In this document: one piece after another, positions 47,714 to 57,237 of the stretch | How positions within the stretch are numbered: the first letter of the stretch is position 1 | How the letters are laid out: each line of letters opens with the position of its first letter | Assembly: GCA_934149275.1 (NCBI GenBank) | Contig: CAKPEG010000006.1 | Coordinates: 10,963-74,962, forward strand | Length of the DNA stretch: 64,000 nucleotides | From: an uncultured Clostridia bacterium | GTDB lineage: Bacteria; Bacillota; Clostridia; TANB77; CAG-508 | Direction: 5' to 3' | The notes under the pieces: model-generated | Told to the model about the DNA's origin: nothing | Database searches by the model: none | The model's input: only the letters and a program-made list of their open reading frames with translations | Made by a program: the position numbers and the translations under genes

Positions 47714-48094
47714 TTAGAAAATATTTTTCAACTTCATATCATCTTTTTCTTCAATATGCTTTATAATAAATGCCATCTTATCTAACGATTCAAACGCTTC
47801 TTCCTGCTCTAGCTCACAATAAGTTTTCAAAGAAGTATACTCAGTCATCACTTTTTCAAGCTCATCATGCTCAATAAAAAAAGACAACAAATTTTCATAC
47901 TTCTGCCAATACTCATCTATTTTCTCAATTTTCTCATTAGCCTCTCCATATTTTTCATCTTCAAGCAAAGGTCGTAACTCACTCAATTCATCTAAAACAT
48001 GATTCAATTTACTATCCACATATTTTCCAACCCAAATATTAAGTCCAATAATCCCAATTAAAATAATTACAGTAATAACTATTTCTTTTGACAT
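47714..48094 (-). CDS. DUF4363 membrane protein
   Basis: 126 residues: N-terminal membrane helix (IVITVIILIGIIGLNIWV) and a helical domain typical of DUF4363. It overlaps the upstream DUF421 gene by 16 bases, the familiar DUF421-DUF4363 pair of sporulating Firmicutes. Function unknown. Confidence 0.85.
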   Translation of the reverse strand: MSKEIVITVIILIGIIGLNIWVGKYVDSKLNHVLDELSELRPLLEDEKYGEANEKIEKIDEYWQKYENLLSFFIEHDELEKVMTEYTSLKTYCELEQEEAFESLDKMAFIIKHIEEKDDMKLKNIF

Positions 48095-48768
48095 CTCCTA
48101 CCTCCTTTTTGTTGACAAAAAATATTATTATTTCCATCAATCGTAACAATTAAAGCATCTTCAGGCTCAAATCCAAATTTACTAACTTCCTCTTCAAGCC
48201 AAGTATAATCCTTATTAAGCTTATTTAAATTATCATATTGAATAACACCATCAATAACTAAATCATAAGCAATACCTTCATACTTAGAACTAAGCTCCAT
48301 ATCTTCTAAAGTAGGATTTCTCTTCTCTGGTTTCAAAATAACATTTATTTCACCACTCGTTTCTAATATCGCATATTCAACATCACCAATATTAAAAACA
48401 TCTTTACCTCTAAGCCTTTCCTGCAATTCATTAATAGTATATCTTTCCTTTATTAAAACCTCTTCATCAATTTTTCCTCTAAATATTAAAATAGAAGGCT
48501 TTCCGCAAATTGCTTGTCTAAACTTAATACTTTTTAAATTACCTAAAGAAATCATCAAATGCATAATAAGCAGTCCAAGAATCGGAATAATTCCATTAAA
48601 AATAGGAACACCAATATCAGACATCGGTATTGAAGCCAAATCAGCTATCATTATTGAAATAACCAATTCAAACGGTTGAAGCTGACCAATCTCTCTCTTT
48701 CCCATTCCCCTCATAACCAGCAAAACTAATGTATACAATACAATCGTTCTAATTAAAATAACTAGCAT
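48079..48768 (-). CDS. DUF421 (YetF-like) membrane protein
   Basis: 229 residues from ATG 48768, preceded by TTGAGG. Three N-terminal helices with RTIVLYTLVLLVMRGMGKRE and IADLASIPMSD, then the conserved cytosolic beta domain (GKPSILIFRGKIDEEVL, YAILETSGEINVILKP). An earlier in-frame start would add 37 residues without a ribosome site. Related to the spore-associated YetF/YdfS group, whose role is poorly defined. Confidence 0.88.
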   Translation of the reverse strand: MLVILIRTIVLYTLVLLVMRGMGKREIGQLQPFELVISIMIADLASIPMSDIGVPIFNGIIPILGLLIMHLMISLGNLKSIKFRQAICGKPSILIFRGKIDEEVLIKERYTINELQERLRGKDVFNIGDVEYAILETSGEINVILKPEKRNPTLEDMELSSKYEGIAYDLVIDGVIQYDNLNKLNKDYTWLEEEVSKFGFEPEDALIVTIDGNNNIFCQQKGGRRCQKK

Positions 48769-48863
48769 ATTCAAAACCTCAACTTTTTTCCAATATATTC
48801 TTATTTTTTCACAAAATTTTTTTATTATGCATAAAAAAAATCTTTTTGTCAAAAATAAATGTA

Positions 48864-48966
48864 GAACAAAAATGGACATTTAAGTTTGTGTAGTTTTCAC
48901 TACATATATTAGATGTAATACTTTTTGTTCGTTCGCCAAATTAATTTTAAATTTGGATGAACTACT
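48864..48966 (+). repeat. Dispersed structured element, family R1, diverged copy
   Basis: GAACAAAAATGGACATT... and CTTTTTGTTC form arm 1, then GTTCGCCAAATT and AATTTGGATGAAC arm 2; no TTATATAATA hairpin. Precedes the holin-like gene. Confidence 0.5.
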
Positions 48967-48998
48967 AGCCAAAGGCTTAATACTGTAGGAGGTTCAAA

Positions 48999-49376
48999 AT
49001 GGACAATAATAATTCAAATGTGCAAACTTCCTCTACAATGGGTGTTGTTGGTCAGATTATAGGTAGATTAATTGCTGCAGCTGTAATACTTGGAGTAACT
49101 GCCTTTTTCACACCTGGTTTTACAATAAATAATTTTTGGTCTCTTGCCTTAGCAGCAATCGTATTAACAGTTATGGATTATTTAATAGTAAAATTTACAG
49201 GGTTACAAGCAATGGCATTTGGTAAAGGATTTGTAGGCTTTGTTTTGGCAGTAGTGATTTTATATGCAACGCAATTTTTTGTCGCTGGATATACAATTTC
49301 ATGGATGTCAGCTATAATTGGTGCTCTTATTTATGGAGTTATTGATTATATTTTACCTGGCGAGCAAGGAATGTAA
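48999..49376 (+). CDS. Small four-helix membrane protein, holin-like
   Basis: 125 residues with four hydrophobic helices (GRLIAAAVILGVTAFF, LALAAIVLTVMDYLIV, GFVGFVLAVVILYATQFF, MSAIIGALIYGVIDYIL) after a polar N-terminus. Resembles small holin/DUF2512-type families but is not assigned. AGGAGG before ATG, strong terminator after. Confidence 0.7.
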   Translation: MDNNNSNVQTSSTMGVVGQIIGRLIAAAVILGVTAFFTPGFTINNFWSLALAAIVLTVMDYLIVKFTGLQAMAFGKGFVGFVLAVVILYATQFFVAGYTISWMSAIIGALIYGVIDYILPGEQGM

Positions 49377-49425
49377 CGCAAAACATTGCCATAGTTTGAG
49401 CAAATAATTTTTGTTTGTTCAAAAA

Positions 49426-49484
49426 AAGAAAGTATTACTAAAATAAACTTTTTTAAGTGTATTTCAGCAATACTTTCTTTTTTA
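49426..49484 (+). terminator. Terminator of the holin-like gene
   Basis: AAAGAAAGTATT and AATACTTTCTTTTTT with inner AAATAAACTT/AAGTGTATTT pairing. Confidence 0.8.
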
Positions 49485-49500
49485 TTAAGTTACATAAGAA

Positions 49501-49680
49501 AAGTACATATGAAAATTTTCTCACATCTTGCTGGCGCATTCTTCGAATCTTGAAAATAAGGTTCTCTTTGAAGAGAAATCCTTAAGACAACCTTATTTTC
49601 AAATCGGGTAGAATGCTTCAATCGAACTCGCTTCGCTCGTCTGGTCCCTGCGCGATGATTCAAAAATTTTATATGTACTT
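49501..49680 (-). repeat. Dispersed structured element, family R3, copy B
   Basis: Arms AAGTACATATGAAAATTTT and AAAATTTTATATGTACTT. Minus-strand core GCGCAGGGACCAGACGAGCG, AAGCGAGTTCGATTGAAGC is close to 37175-37222. Where copy A holds R2, this copy has a CTTGAAAATAAGGTT/AACCTTATTTTCAA hairpin. Gap 49377-49739 has no gene. Confidence 0.75.
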
Positions 49681-49739
49681 TCCCTTTATTTATACTTTTC
49701 TAATAATATTATTCATATTACTAAAATTTTTCACAAACA

Positions 49740-51200
49740 TTAATCTGCAATGTATTCAAACATTTTGACAAAAATCTTATTAACATCAGTAATTGGTTCT
49801 GTAAAAGTAATATCAACCATTTCATAAGGGTGAATACCATAATCACTACTTATATGTGTTCCCATACCTAAGTAACTCTCAGTCTTATCATAAAAGTCAT
49901 AACCTGCACTAAAATAAGCATCAGGTTGATTTGAATTTTCGCCATAATACAATGCACAAATCACACTACCAGAATAACCATTCTCTTCAGGTTGATAATA
50001 AACTATACTAGTATTAATCTTAGTCTTTCCATTCAAATAACTTTCAAGTAATCTATTATATTCATCTTTATCTTGAACAGAAAGAGATTCAGCATCGTAT
50101 GATTTCACTCCATTTTCAATACCAGTAACTGTTGCAGTTCCTGTAACAAAATCACCAACTTGAACTTCATCAGCTGTTTTATTAATAAGTTTTCTTGATG
50201 ATAGCATTACCTTTCCAAGCTCTTTTGAATATTGATTCGCTTCATACGCAATTGTAATTTCATCTGCATCTTTACTCTTTACAACGCCAGAAATACTCTC
50301 AGTTGTACCAGTTAAATTATCTACATATTTTACATCATCATAATTATAATAAATACAATCTGTGTTAACAATTTTACTAACTAAAATCAAATTTGCATTA
50401 TAACCAGAAGGAGCTGTAGAAGCTACTGCATAATCATTTCCAGCAAAATTAATTTTAACATTTCCAACATTAACTTTATAATCCTTAACATCATATTGAG
50501 ATAATATTAAAACACCCTTTCTATTCGCAAACTTTCCTTCAATAGCATCAGCATTATCAAATTTCAATCTATACTGATTTGAAATTTTGTTAAAGTCATC
50601 ATATGAATCAAAAACTTTTACATATACTTTTTCATCTTTTACATTTTTAAAATCGTATGTAGAAGGTAATGCTTGATATTGGTTCATTGAATCAAGCTTC
50701 TCACTACTCATATCATAACCAGTTTTATCTTTTACAGCCTCAGTATATGCCTCAACAATTTTATCAATATTACTCAACTTAGATGATATAACAACACCAT
50801 CAGCATCTTTCATTTGAATTGCACCCATATCAGATGTTAATGTAAAAATAAAATTTTTACTAATTGTATTATAATCAAACTCAATAAACTTAGCAGTTGA
50901 CTTTAAAGAATCTATATCATTCTCAGAAATTTTTTCTTCATTCTTTTTATTAATATTATTTCTACATAAATCAACAAGCTCTGAATATTTTTCATAATCA
51001 GGTGTTATCTCATAATATTTTGAATCATATTTAAAAATAATTCTATCAGGTGTTTTTATTAATTCTTCATCACCAGTTGAAGTTCCAACTTTATTTTCTA
51101 GTTGTTTATTTTGAAATTTATTATTAAACCAAAAACCTAAACAAAAGCAAGCAAAACAAATAATAATAACACATACAATACCAAATATTTTCTTTTTCAT
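49740..51200 (-). CDS. Membrane-anchored extracytoplasmic protein, unknown
   Basis: 486 residues: N-terminal anchor (IFGIVCVIIICFACFCLGFW) and a large exported domain with no recognised family. Features: FIEFDYNTISKNFIFTL, repeated DxY-type turns, a C-terminal segment SSDYGIHPYEMVDITFTEP. It starts 14 bases after glmU and is probably cotranscribed, which hints at envelope function. The motif MGTHISSDYGIHPYE is a distinctive search string. Confidence 0.72.
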   Translation of the reverse strand: MKKKIFGIVCVIIICFACFCLGFWFNNKFQNKQLENKVGTSTGDEELIKTPDRIIFKYDSKYYEITPDYEKYSELVDLCRNNINKKNEEKISENDIDSLKSTAKFIEFDYNTISKNFIFTLTSDMGAIQMKDADGVVISSKLSNIDKIVEAYTEAVKDKTGYDMSSEKLDSMNQYQALPSTYDFKNVKDEKVYVKVFDSYDDFNKISNQYRLKFDNADAIEGKFANRKGVLILSQYDVKDYKVNVGNVKINFAGNDYAVASTAPSGYNANLILVSKIVNTDCIYYNYDDVKYVDNLTGTTESISGVVKSKDADEITIAYEANQYSKELGKVMLSSRKLINKTADEVQVGDFVTGTATVTGIENGVKSYDAESLSVQDKDEYNRLLESYLNGKTKINTSIVYYQPEENGYSGSVICALYYGENSNQPDAYFSAGYDFYDKTESYLGMGTHISSDYGIHPYEMVDITFTEPITDVNKIFVKMFEYIAD

Positions 51201-51214
51201 ATTAATATATTCCT

Positions 51215-52477
51215 TTATTTATTTTTATTCCAGCCCTCTTTTACAACTTGTCTTTCTCTTGCAATTGCTAAACTATCAGCTGGTACATCCTCTGTAATTG
51301 TTGAACCTGCTGCAACTAAAACATTATCACCTAATTTAACGGGAGCAACTAAGTTTGTATTAGATCCAACAAAACATTTATCTCCAATTATTGTTTTATG
51401 TTTATTTACACCATCATAATTACATGTGATTGAACCACATCCAATATTTACACCAGTACCAATCTCACAGTCACCCATATATGATAAATGAGGTACCTTG
51501 CTACCATATGCAACTTTTGTTTTCTTAATCTCAACACAGTTACCAATTTTAACTTTATCAGCAAGAACGCATTTCTCTCTAATATAAGCATTAGGGCCAA
51601 TCTCACAATCTTCACCAATTACGCAATCAGATTTTATTGTAGTATTTGGATGAATTACAGTATCTCTACCAATCTTAACATCTTCATAAATATATGTAGT
51701 ATCCGAATCTTCAATTGTAACACCATTTAACATATGCATTGTGTTAATTCTCATTCTTAAAACTCTACCTAAAAGCTCTAATTGAACTCTATCATGAACC
51801 CCAAGAATTTCAGTATTATCCTCAACTATCATAGCACCAATTTTTAAATCTTTTGACTTCATAATTTTTATAACATCAGTTAAGAATATTTGACCATTTT
51901 CATGAGCTTTTAATTCTTTAACAGCATCAAGCAAAGACTCAATATCAAAACAATAAATTCCTGAATTTATCTCTTTAATTTTTTTAGTCTCAGCATCAGC
52001 CATAGACTCTTCAACAATCTCTAAAACTTCTCCAACTTCATTTCTAACAATTCTTCCATAACCAGTTGGATTATCAGAAATAGCAGTAAGTAAAGTTACA
52101 GCCTCTCTTTCATTTCTATTTCTATCTATTAATTTTTCAACAGTCTCTTTTCTAATAATAGGAACATCACCATATAAAACAATAACTTGACCAGACTTAG
52201 ACTCAAGCTCTGGAACAACTTGCATCATTGCATGACCAGTTCCCAAAAGTTCTTCTTGAACAACATATTTTGTTCTATCTTTTAATACATCAATTATTTG
52301 TTCTTTTTGTTCACCAACAACTGTAATAATCTCATCACAATCATTCTTCTCAGCTACTTCTACAACTCTAGAAACTAGCTCTTTTCCATATAATTTATGT
52401 ACCAACTTTGACTTTTTAGAATTCATAGCCTCGCTTTTACCAGCAGCCATAACTATTGCAATTTTATCTTTTTTCAT
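51215..52477 (-). CDS. glmU: GlmU-like bifunctional enzyme with altered nucleotide-binding motif
   Basis: 420 residues (family ~456). The N-terminal half keeps QEELLGTGHAM, VLYGDVPI and ITEINSGIYCFD-like KEINSGIYCFD, but the signature GKGTRM is GKSEAM, losing the conserved Arg that contacts the UTP phosphates. The left-handed beta-helix keeps HLSYMGDCEIG and GCGSITCNYDG, so acetyl transfer to GlcN-1-P looks intact. Uridylyltransferase activity is uncertain. AGGAGG before ATG. Confidence 0.85.
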   Translation of the reverse strand: MKKDKIAIVMAAGKSEAMNSKKSKLVHKLYGKELVSRVVEVAEKNDCDEIITVVGEQKEQIIDVLKDRTKYVVQEELLGTGHAMMQVVPELESKSGQVIVLYGDVPIIRKETVEKLIDRNRNEREAVTLLTAISDNPTGYGRIVRNEVGEVLEIVEESMADAETKKIKEINSGIYCFDIESLLDAVKELKAHENGQIFLTDVIKIMKSKDLKIGAMIVEDNTEILGVHDRVQLELLGRVLRMRINTMHMLNGVTIEDSDTTYIYEDVKIGRDTVIHPNTTIKSDCVIGEDCEIGPNAYIREKCVLADKVKIGNCVEIKKTKVAYGSKVPHLSYMGDCEIGTGVNIGCGSITCNYDGVNKHKTIIGDKCFVGSNTNLVAPVKLGDNVLVAAGSTITEDVPADSLAIARERQVVKEGWNKNK

Positions 52478-52614
52478 AACTTATCATCCTCCTTAAAAAG
52501 ATAAATGTATTCTATCACAATGCATATCTTTTTTCAATTATTTTACTTTCTTCTTCAAATCTAAATTTTTTATAATTATTATATCTCAAATAAGTTTCAT
52601 ATTAGAGCCAAAGG

Positions 52615-52750
52615 GGACATTAATAAAATTTACACTTGTTTTACTTTTTTAAGTCCGCGTATTTGTTCGCGAGCGAAATTTGCAAAGCAAATTTTTGTAC
52701 ATTGTTAATTTTATATAATATGAAATTCAAAAAACTTTCATATTATATAA
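52615..52750 (+). repeat. Dispersed structured element, family R1, copy 3
   Basis: GAGCCAAAGGGGACATT with AAGTCCGCGTATTTGTTC; GCGAGCGAAATTTGC with GCAAATTTTTGTAC; TTATATAATATGAAATTC with ACTTTCATATTATATAA. Sits in the gap 52478-52806, which holds no gene. Confidence 0.78.
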
Positions 52751-52751
52751 A

Positions 52752-52793
52752 AAAGCCATGCACGAATCTGCATAACGCAACCCATGCATAGCC
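52752..52793 (-). terminator. Terminator of the 77-residue gene
   Basis: GCTATGCATG and TGCATGGC arms with TTTTTT on the minus strand. Confidence 0.6.
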
Positions 52794-52806
52794 CCATATT
52801 CATTTA

Positions 52807-53040
52807 TTAATTTCTACAACTACACCATATATAGATTAACGCAATGAGCGCTAAGATTACTAGAGTAGTTGCTATTGCATAAAAGTAAACAGCACCAATA
52901 GTTGCAACAATTGTTGTTTGAGCTCCTATAATTATTCCAATAACAAAGGCAAATAAACCAATTATCGTGTATAAAACTCTATATAAACAACAACATTTTT
53001 TGTCTCTTCTATTACAACAAATTGTAACTTGTGGTTCCAT
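52807..53040 (-). CDS. 77-residue Cys-rich membrane protein
   Basis: AGGAGG eight bases before the ATG. Cys clusters at both ends (ICCNRRDKKCCC and IWCSCRN) flank two helices (LYTIIGLFAFVIGIIIGA, YFYAIATTLVILALIALIYI). Both clusters could face the cytosol and bind metal. Not recognised. Confidence 0.7.
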   Translation of the reverse strand: MEPQVTICCNRRDKKCCCLYRVLYTIIGLFAFVIGIIIGAQTTIVATIGAVYFYAIATTLVILALIALIYIWCSCRN

Positions 53041-53247
53041 ATCTGCACCTCCTAGAATTATCAGATTAATATATTATATGATTATTCAGGTTTTATGTTA
53101 CCCTTCTAGTTCTGTAACTATAAATCATTATATTTTATATTACCTTTTAACTCTGCAGATTTAGAATATTCACATTCATATTTTCTTTAATTCTATAATT
53201 CTAAATTATTCAGATTTCATATCGCTCTTTAATTCTATGATTCTATA

Positions 53248-54489
53248 TCATTCCGACTTCATATTCCCCTTCAATTCCGTAGCTCTAGTAAGAATATTAT
53301 AACCGAACTTATCCTTCAACTTATCCATAGTATCATCCAATTTTTTATTCTTAGAATCTTCCTTCATATCAAAAATTGAAAGTTGCATCTCCTCTTTTTC
53401 AACCAAACCATCAGCCCTAACACCAATCAATCTAATCGGCTCACCAACAAATAACTCCTTCAAAAGCTCTTTCGCAACACTCAAAATCTCACTCGTCGAA
53501 TCAGTTCTTCCCATTAACTTCTTTTGGTGAGAATAATTTTTAAAATTATTATTTTTAAGCTGAACATTCACAACAGTCGCATACATATTTTCTTTTCTTA
53601 ATCTATAAGAAACCTTCTCAACCAATTCAACCAACGTAACCTCAAGCTCATCTAAAGAAGCAACATCATATGGCAAAGTTATACTATTTCCAATACCTTT
53701 AGGCTTTTCAGGTAAATAATTTACCTCTTCGCCACTCTCACCGTTTGCATATTTCCAAATAGTATATCCATACTTTCCAAACTCTTTTATTAAAACAGCT
53801 TTATCAGTATTAGCCAAATCTCCAACATTCCTTATCCCCATTCTATTCAACTTAGGAATTGATTTCTTACCAACTAAAAACATCTCAGAAACAGGCAATC
53901 TCCACAATTTATCCTTAATCTCAGACTTAAATAACGTATGAATCTTATCAGGCTTCTCAAAATCAGAAGCAATCTTCGCCAAAATCTTATCATCAGAAAC
54001 ACCAACATTGACAGTAAATCCAAACTCTTTTTTAACACGCTCTTTAATCTCAATACCAAGCTTAATCAAATCCACACCAGGTTTCAAATACTCAGTCAAA
54101 TCTAAAAAACACTCATCAATTGAAAACCTTTCCACCTTCTCAGTATACTCTAAAAAAAGCTTATATAGTTTATTTGAACAACTCCTATAAAGATTAAAAT
54201 CACCAGGCACAACAATTATACTTGGGCACTTTCTCCTAGCCATATACAAAGGCTCAGCCGTTTGAATCCCAAATTTTTTAGCAATATTACTCTTAGCAAC
54301 AACAATCCCATGACGCTTAGCTTCATCCCCACCAATAACCGCTGGAATCGTTCTCAAATCTACCTTATCACCCTTTCTCAATCTATCAACTGCAGACCAA
54401 GACAAAAAAGCATTATTAACATCAATATGTAAAAACTTTCTCTCCATAAAAATCCAATTCTTTCCAGCACTAAATTTAACCGCACTCAT
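53248..54489 (-). CDS. dinB: Y-family DNA polymerase IV
   Basis: Error-prone translesion polymerase. 413 residues from ATG 54489: catalytic acids in HIDVNNAFLSW and SIDECFLDLT, fingers/palm, helix-hairpin-helix (NRMGIRNVGDLAN) and little-finger domain. An ATG at 54447 (MERKFLHID) matches relatives better but has a weaker site than AGGT before 54489, so the start is open. Promoter carries an SOS box. Confidence 0.93.
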   Translation of the reverse strand: MSAVKFSAGKNWIFMERKFLHIDVNNAFLSWSAVDRLRKGDKVDLRTIPAVIGGDEAKRHGIVVAKSNIAKKFGIQTAEPLYMARRKCPSIIVVPGDFNLYRSCSNKLYKLFLEYTEKVERFSIDECFLDLTEYLKPGVDLIKLGIEIKERVKKEFGFTVNVGVSDDKILAKIASDFEKPDKIHTLFKSEIKDKLWRLPVSEMFLVGKKSIPKLNRMGIRNVGDLANTDKAVLIKEFGKYGYTIWKYANGESGEEVNYLPEKPKGIGNSITLPYDVASLDELEVTLVELVEKVSYRLRKENMYATVVNVQLKNNNFKNYSHQKKLMGRTDSTSEILSVAKELLKELFVGEPIRLIGVRADGLVEKEEMQLSIFDMKEDSKNKKLDDTMDKLKDKFGYNILTRATELKGNMKSE

Positions 54490-54504
54490 ATTTTACCTGC
54501 AACC

Positions 54505-54533
54505 ATTATAAAACATATGTTCTTGTTAGTCAA
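54505..54533 (-). promoter_or_regulatory. dinB promoter with LexA box in the spacer
   Basis: -35 TTGACT (54528-54533), 17-base spacer, -10 TATAAT (54505-54510). The spacer contains GAACATATGTTT (54511-54522), one base from GAAC-N4-GTTC. Confidence 0.8.
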
Positions 54534-54543
54534 GCAATTTTTC

Positions 54544-54572
54544 TTGATTTATTCATAAAAATGTGATACAAT
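54544..54572 (+). promoter_or_regulatory. Promoter of the DUF3006-like gene
   Basis: -35 TTGATT (54544-54549), 17-base spacer, -10 TACAAT (54567-54572); its -35 lies 10 bases from that of dinB. Confidence 0.6.
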
Positions 54573-54695
54573 ACAAAAGCTTTTAATCTAATATGCATAT
54601 CAAAAAAGAAAATGAATATAGATATTAACAACAACTTAAACAAAAAAATCTCAAATTCAGATTTTCTAAAAAAATTAGGAGGTACACTAGAAAAC

Positions 54696-54920
54696 ATGAA
54701 GTATTTTTCAGTAGACAGAAAAGAAGGGCAATATACAATTTTGCAAAATACCGTAACAAAAAAAATGTATGAAATAAAAACATCTAAACTACCTCCATTT
54801 CTAAACGATGGAGACATATTGAAAAAAATCGGATTTAATTATGAATTTGACTTTCAAAAAACAAGAGAACTTCAAGAAACAATGAGACAAAAAATGAACG
54901 AAAATTGTATAAAACCTTAA
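54696..54920 (+). CDS. DUF3006-like small protein
   Basis: 74 residues from ATG 54696: MKYFSVDRKEGQYTIL, KLPPFLNDGDIL and a helical tail fit DUF3006. AGGAGG lies 13 bases before this ATG. The frame is open to an ATG at 54612 (102 residues) but without a ribosome site. Function unknown. Divergent from dinB. Confidence 0.68.
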   Translation: MKYFSVDRKEGQYTILQNTVTKKMYEIKTSKLPPFLNDGDILKKIGFNYEFDFQKTRELQETMRQKMNENCIKP

Positions 54921-54929
54921 AACAAAAAA

Positions 54930-54971
54930 GAACCCTCTTCATTAAACTAAACAGTTTAACCAAGAGGGTTC
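54930..54971. terminator. Bidirectional terminator
   Basis: GAACCCTCTT and AAGAGGGTTC around an inner AAACT/AGTTT arm, between convergent genes. Confidence 0.8.
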
Positions 54972-54983
54972 AATTACATCATT

Positions 54984-57236
54984 TTAATAATTTCCATATA
55001 CATAAATTTCATGATTTTTTACTTTGTACAAATACCATAAAATCACATCAACTCTATCCTCTATTAAATTTTTATCAATAATATATATAACTTCATCAAG
55101 CTTTAATATTGGAATATCAACATTAACCTTTAAACCAGTAATTGCAGCCTTTTTATAATCTTCATTTAAAAATTTCAAAATCCTATTTCGATCTGAACTA
55201 TTCAAATTACGATAAGCTAAACATAACAGTTTCATAAAATCTTCATTTGCTAAAATTAAATCTTTTGCACTCTTTAGAAATTCTAAATCAATACATTTTT
55301 TCTCCTTTTTAGCATAATACAATACATACAATATATATGTTAAAACACCTTTTTTGTCTTTATTAGCAAAAACTTTATAATACTCATCCACTTTTCTATC
55401 TAATATTGCCTCTATCCCTTCATTTCGTATATAATCCGGAACATTAGTAAACACAGGCATTCTTCTTGTTCGTATATGAGGTATATCTCCATAAGAATCT
55501 GCCGAACTATAATATTGCTCCATTCCTGATATTCTTCCAGGGAAATCTTTTAAGAATTCCCAGCTCAAATCAGTTTCTTGATATTTTGCATCAGCAACCA
55601 ATTTATCTTTTCTAACATACACTGTTATAAATGAAGTATATCTAGAATTAATATTATACTCTTCTGATAATTCAATTATCCTATTTTTATATTCATCTTT
55701 TTCCTCATCCTGTGCATTTTTTATACATTCATATAATCTATCAATTTCCTGTTTTGCAAATAAAATTTCTAAATCAACATCTGTTCGAGATATCTCATCT
55801 TTTCTAATTTTCCAAACATACTCTTTACCTAAAATTTTTCCTTTAAGTTGTATATCATCACTCAATTCTTCAATTTTTGCAAACACATTATAAAACTCAT
55901 AATTAAATAAAGTATTCTCCTCTTTTATCTCATCTAACACTTTATTTTTTCCATAATCAATTTCAAAATCTTCTAATAAAGGCGTCTGAATTCTTGCAAA
56001 AGTTCTTATAACCTTATCATCAATTTTCTCTTTAGGCTGTATAAATTCTGCCTTCCCATTCCCCATCTTAGCTAATTTTTTTATAAAAGATGAATTAACA
56101 TTTGAATCTATGCCAAATACAAACAACCTACCATTATTTATATTAGAACCTACATAATTTACAATTTCATCCTCATTCGCAACCTGTCCATCTGTAAATA
56201 AAAGTATTGTTTTATCAACATTTTTTTCATATAAAGCAAACTTCAAAGGATTTAAAATTTCCGTTCCATCCTTTGCATTCAAACCATTAATATATGTTCT
56301 AGCATTCTTAAAATTTTCTTCATTAAATTCAATTGAATTAATACTCATAGCCTCAAACTCTGTTGCAAAAGGAATTATATTAAACTTATCTCCAACATCC
56401 AACTGCTTCAAACACTCAATTACAGCATTTTTCATCTCATCTAATTTTCTCCCTCTCATAGATCCAGATACATCAACTATAAACTCATATTCTTTCTCAC
56501 TATCCTCATAAGCATCCATAATCTCTGGCATAAAAGATAAATATATCATTTCCTTACCATCTCTAGTTTTAGAAACTACTGCTCTAGAAGTCAATTCATT
56601 TTTTAACTCAATATTTAATTTAAAATCCTTAGACACATCATGATTTAAAACTTCAACCCATTCGCAATCTTCCTTATCAATAATATTTATATCATGACTT
56701 GGTGAATAGATTTTCTTTATATTCAAAGCCTTGCTTACATCAATATCAAAATCAATAGTATAACTAACCTTGTTATATTTTATATCACTAACAAGATTTG
56801 AATTATATTTAGGAGTAACCAATGTAGGCATAAAAATTTGTATCGTATTATCAACAATCTCAAACTTATCAATATAACAAATTTTTACCCTAACCTCTTC
56901 ATCAACATCAATCTTTCCAACTGAAATCTTAAAAACATTATCAGTCTTTTGCTCCATCATATAAGCACTATCGCCATCAGCCAAAGCATTTTGGTATTCT
57001 CTTTTAGCAGTCTCATTCTCTTTACATACGCCCTTTAAAATTTTATCACCAACATCAATTTCAAAACAAACAACAGTAGCAGAATCAGCTATTGGAAAAG
57101 TATAACCAACTTCCAAAACTTCATTCAATTCATTCTTATACACCTGCTCTATCTCAAACGTTCCAAACTTTCCAATAACATTTCCTGCTACTTTAATTTT
57201 CTTTAAAGTTAACTCTTTCAAATCAACTAACCTCAT
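54984..57236 (-). CDS. VIT- and VWA-domain protein
   Basis: 750 residues, no signal peptide. N-terminal VIT domain (~1-125, VLEVGYTFPIADSATV, ENETAKREYQNALADG) and VWA domain (~235-410) with complete MIDAS (VDVSGSMRG, FTDGQVANEDE), as in inter-alpha-trypsin-inhibitor-like proteins. The ~300-residue C-terminus is helical and unassigned. Likely a metal-dependent interaction hub. Starts one base after the MerR gene, so MerR-controlled. Confidence 0.88.
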   Translation of the reverse strand: MRLVDLKELTLKKIKVAGNVIGKFGTFEIEQVYKNELNEVLEVGYTFPIADSATVVCFEIDVGDKILKGVCKENETAKREYQNALADGDSAYMMEQKTDNVFKISVGKIDVDEEVRVKICYIDKFEIVDNTIQIFMPTLVTPKYNSNLVSDIKYNKVSYTIDFDIDVSKALNIKKIYSPSHDINIIDKEDCEWVEVLNHDVSKDFKLNIELKNELTSRAVVSKTRDGKEMIYLSFMPEIMDAYEDSEKEYEFIVDVSGSMRGRKLDEMKNAVIECLKQLDVGDKFNIIPFATEFEAMSINSIEFNEENFKNARTYINGLNAKDGTEILNPLKFALYEKNVDKTILLFTDGQVANEDEIVNYVGSNINNGRLFVFGIDSNVNSSFIKKLAKMGNGKAEFIQPKEKIDDKVIRTFARIQTPLLEDFEIDYGKNKVLDEIKEENTLFNYEFYNVFAKIEELSDDIQLKGKILGKEYVWKIRKDEISRTDVDLEILFAKQEIDRLYECIKNAQDEEKDEYKNRIIELSEEYNINSRYTSFITVYVRKDKLVADAKYQETDLSWEFLKDFPGRISGMEQYYSSADSYGDIPHIRTRRMPVFTNVPDYIRNEGIEAILDRKVDEYYKVFANKDKKGVLTYILYVLYYAKKEKKCIDLEFLKSAKDLILANEDFMKLLCLAYRNLNSSDRNRILKFLNEDYKKAAITGLKVNVDIPILKLDEVIYIIDKNLIEDRVDVILWYLYKVKNHEIYVYGNY

Positions 57237-57237
57237 A

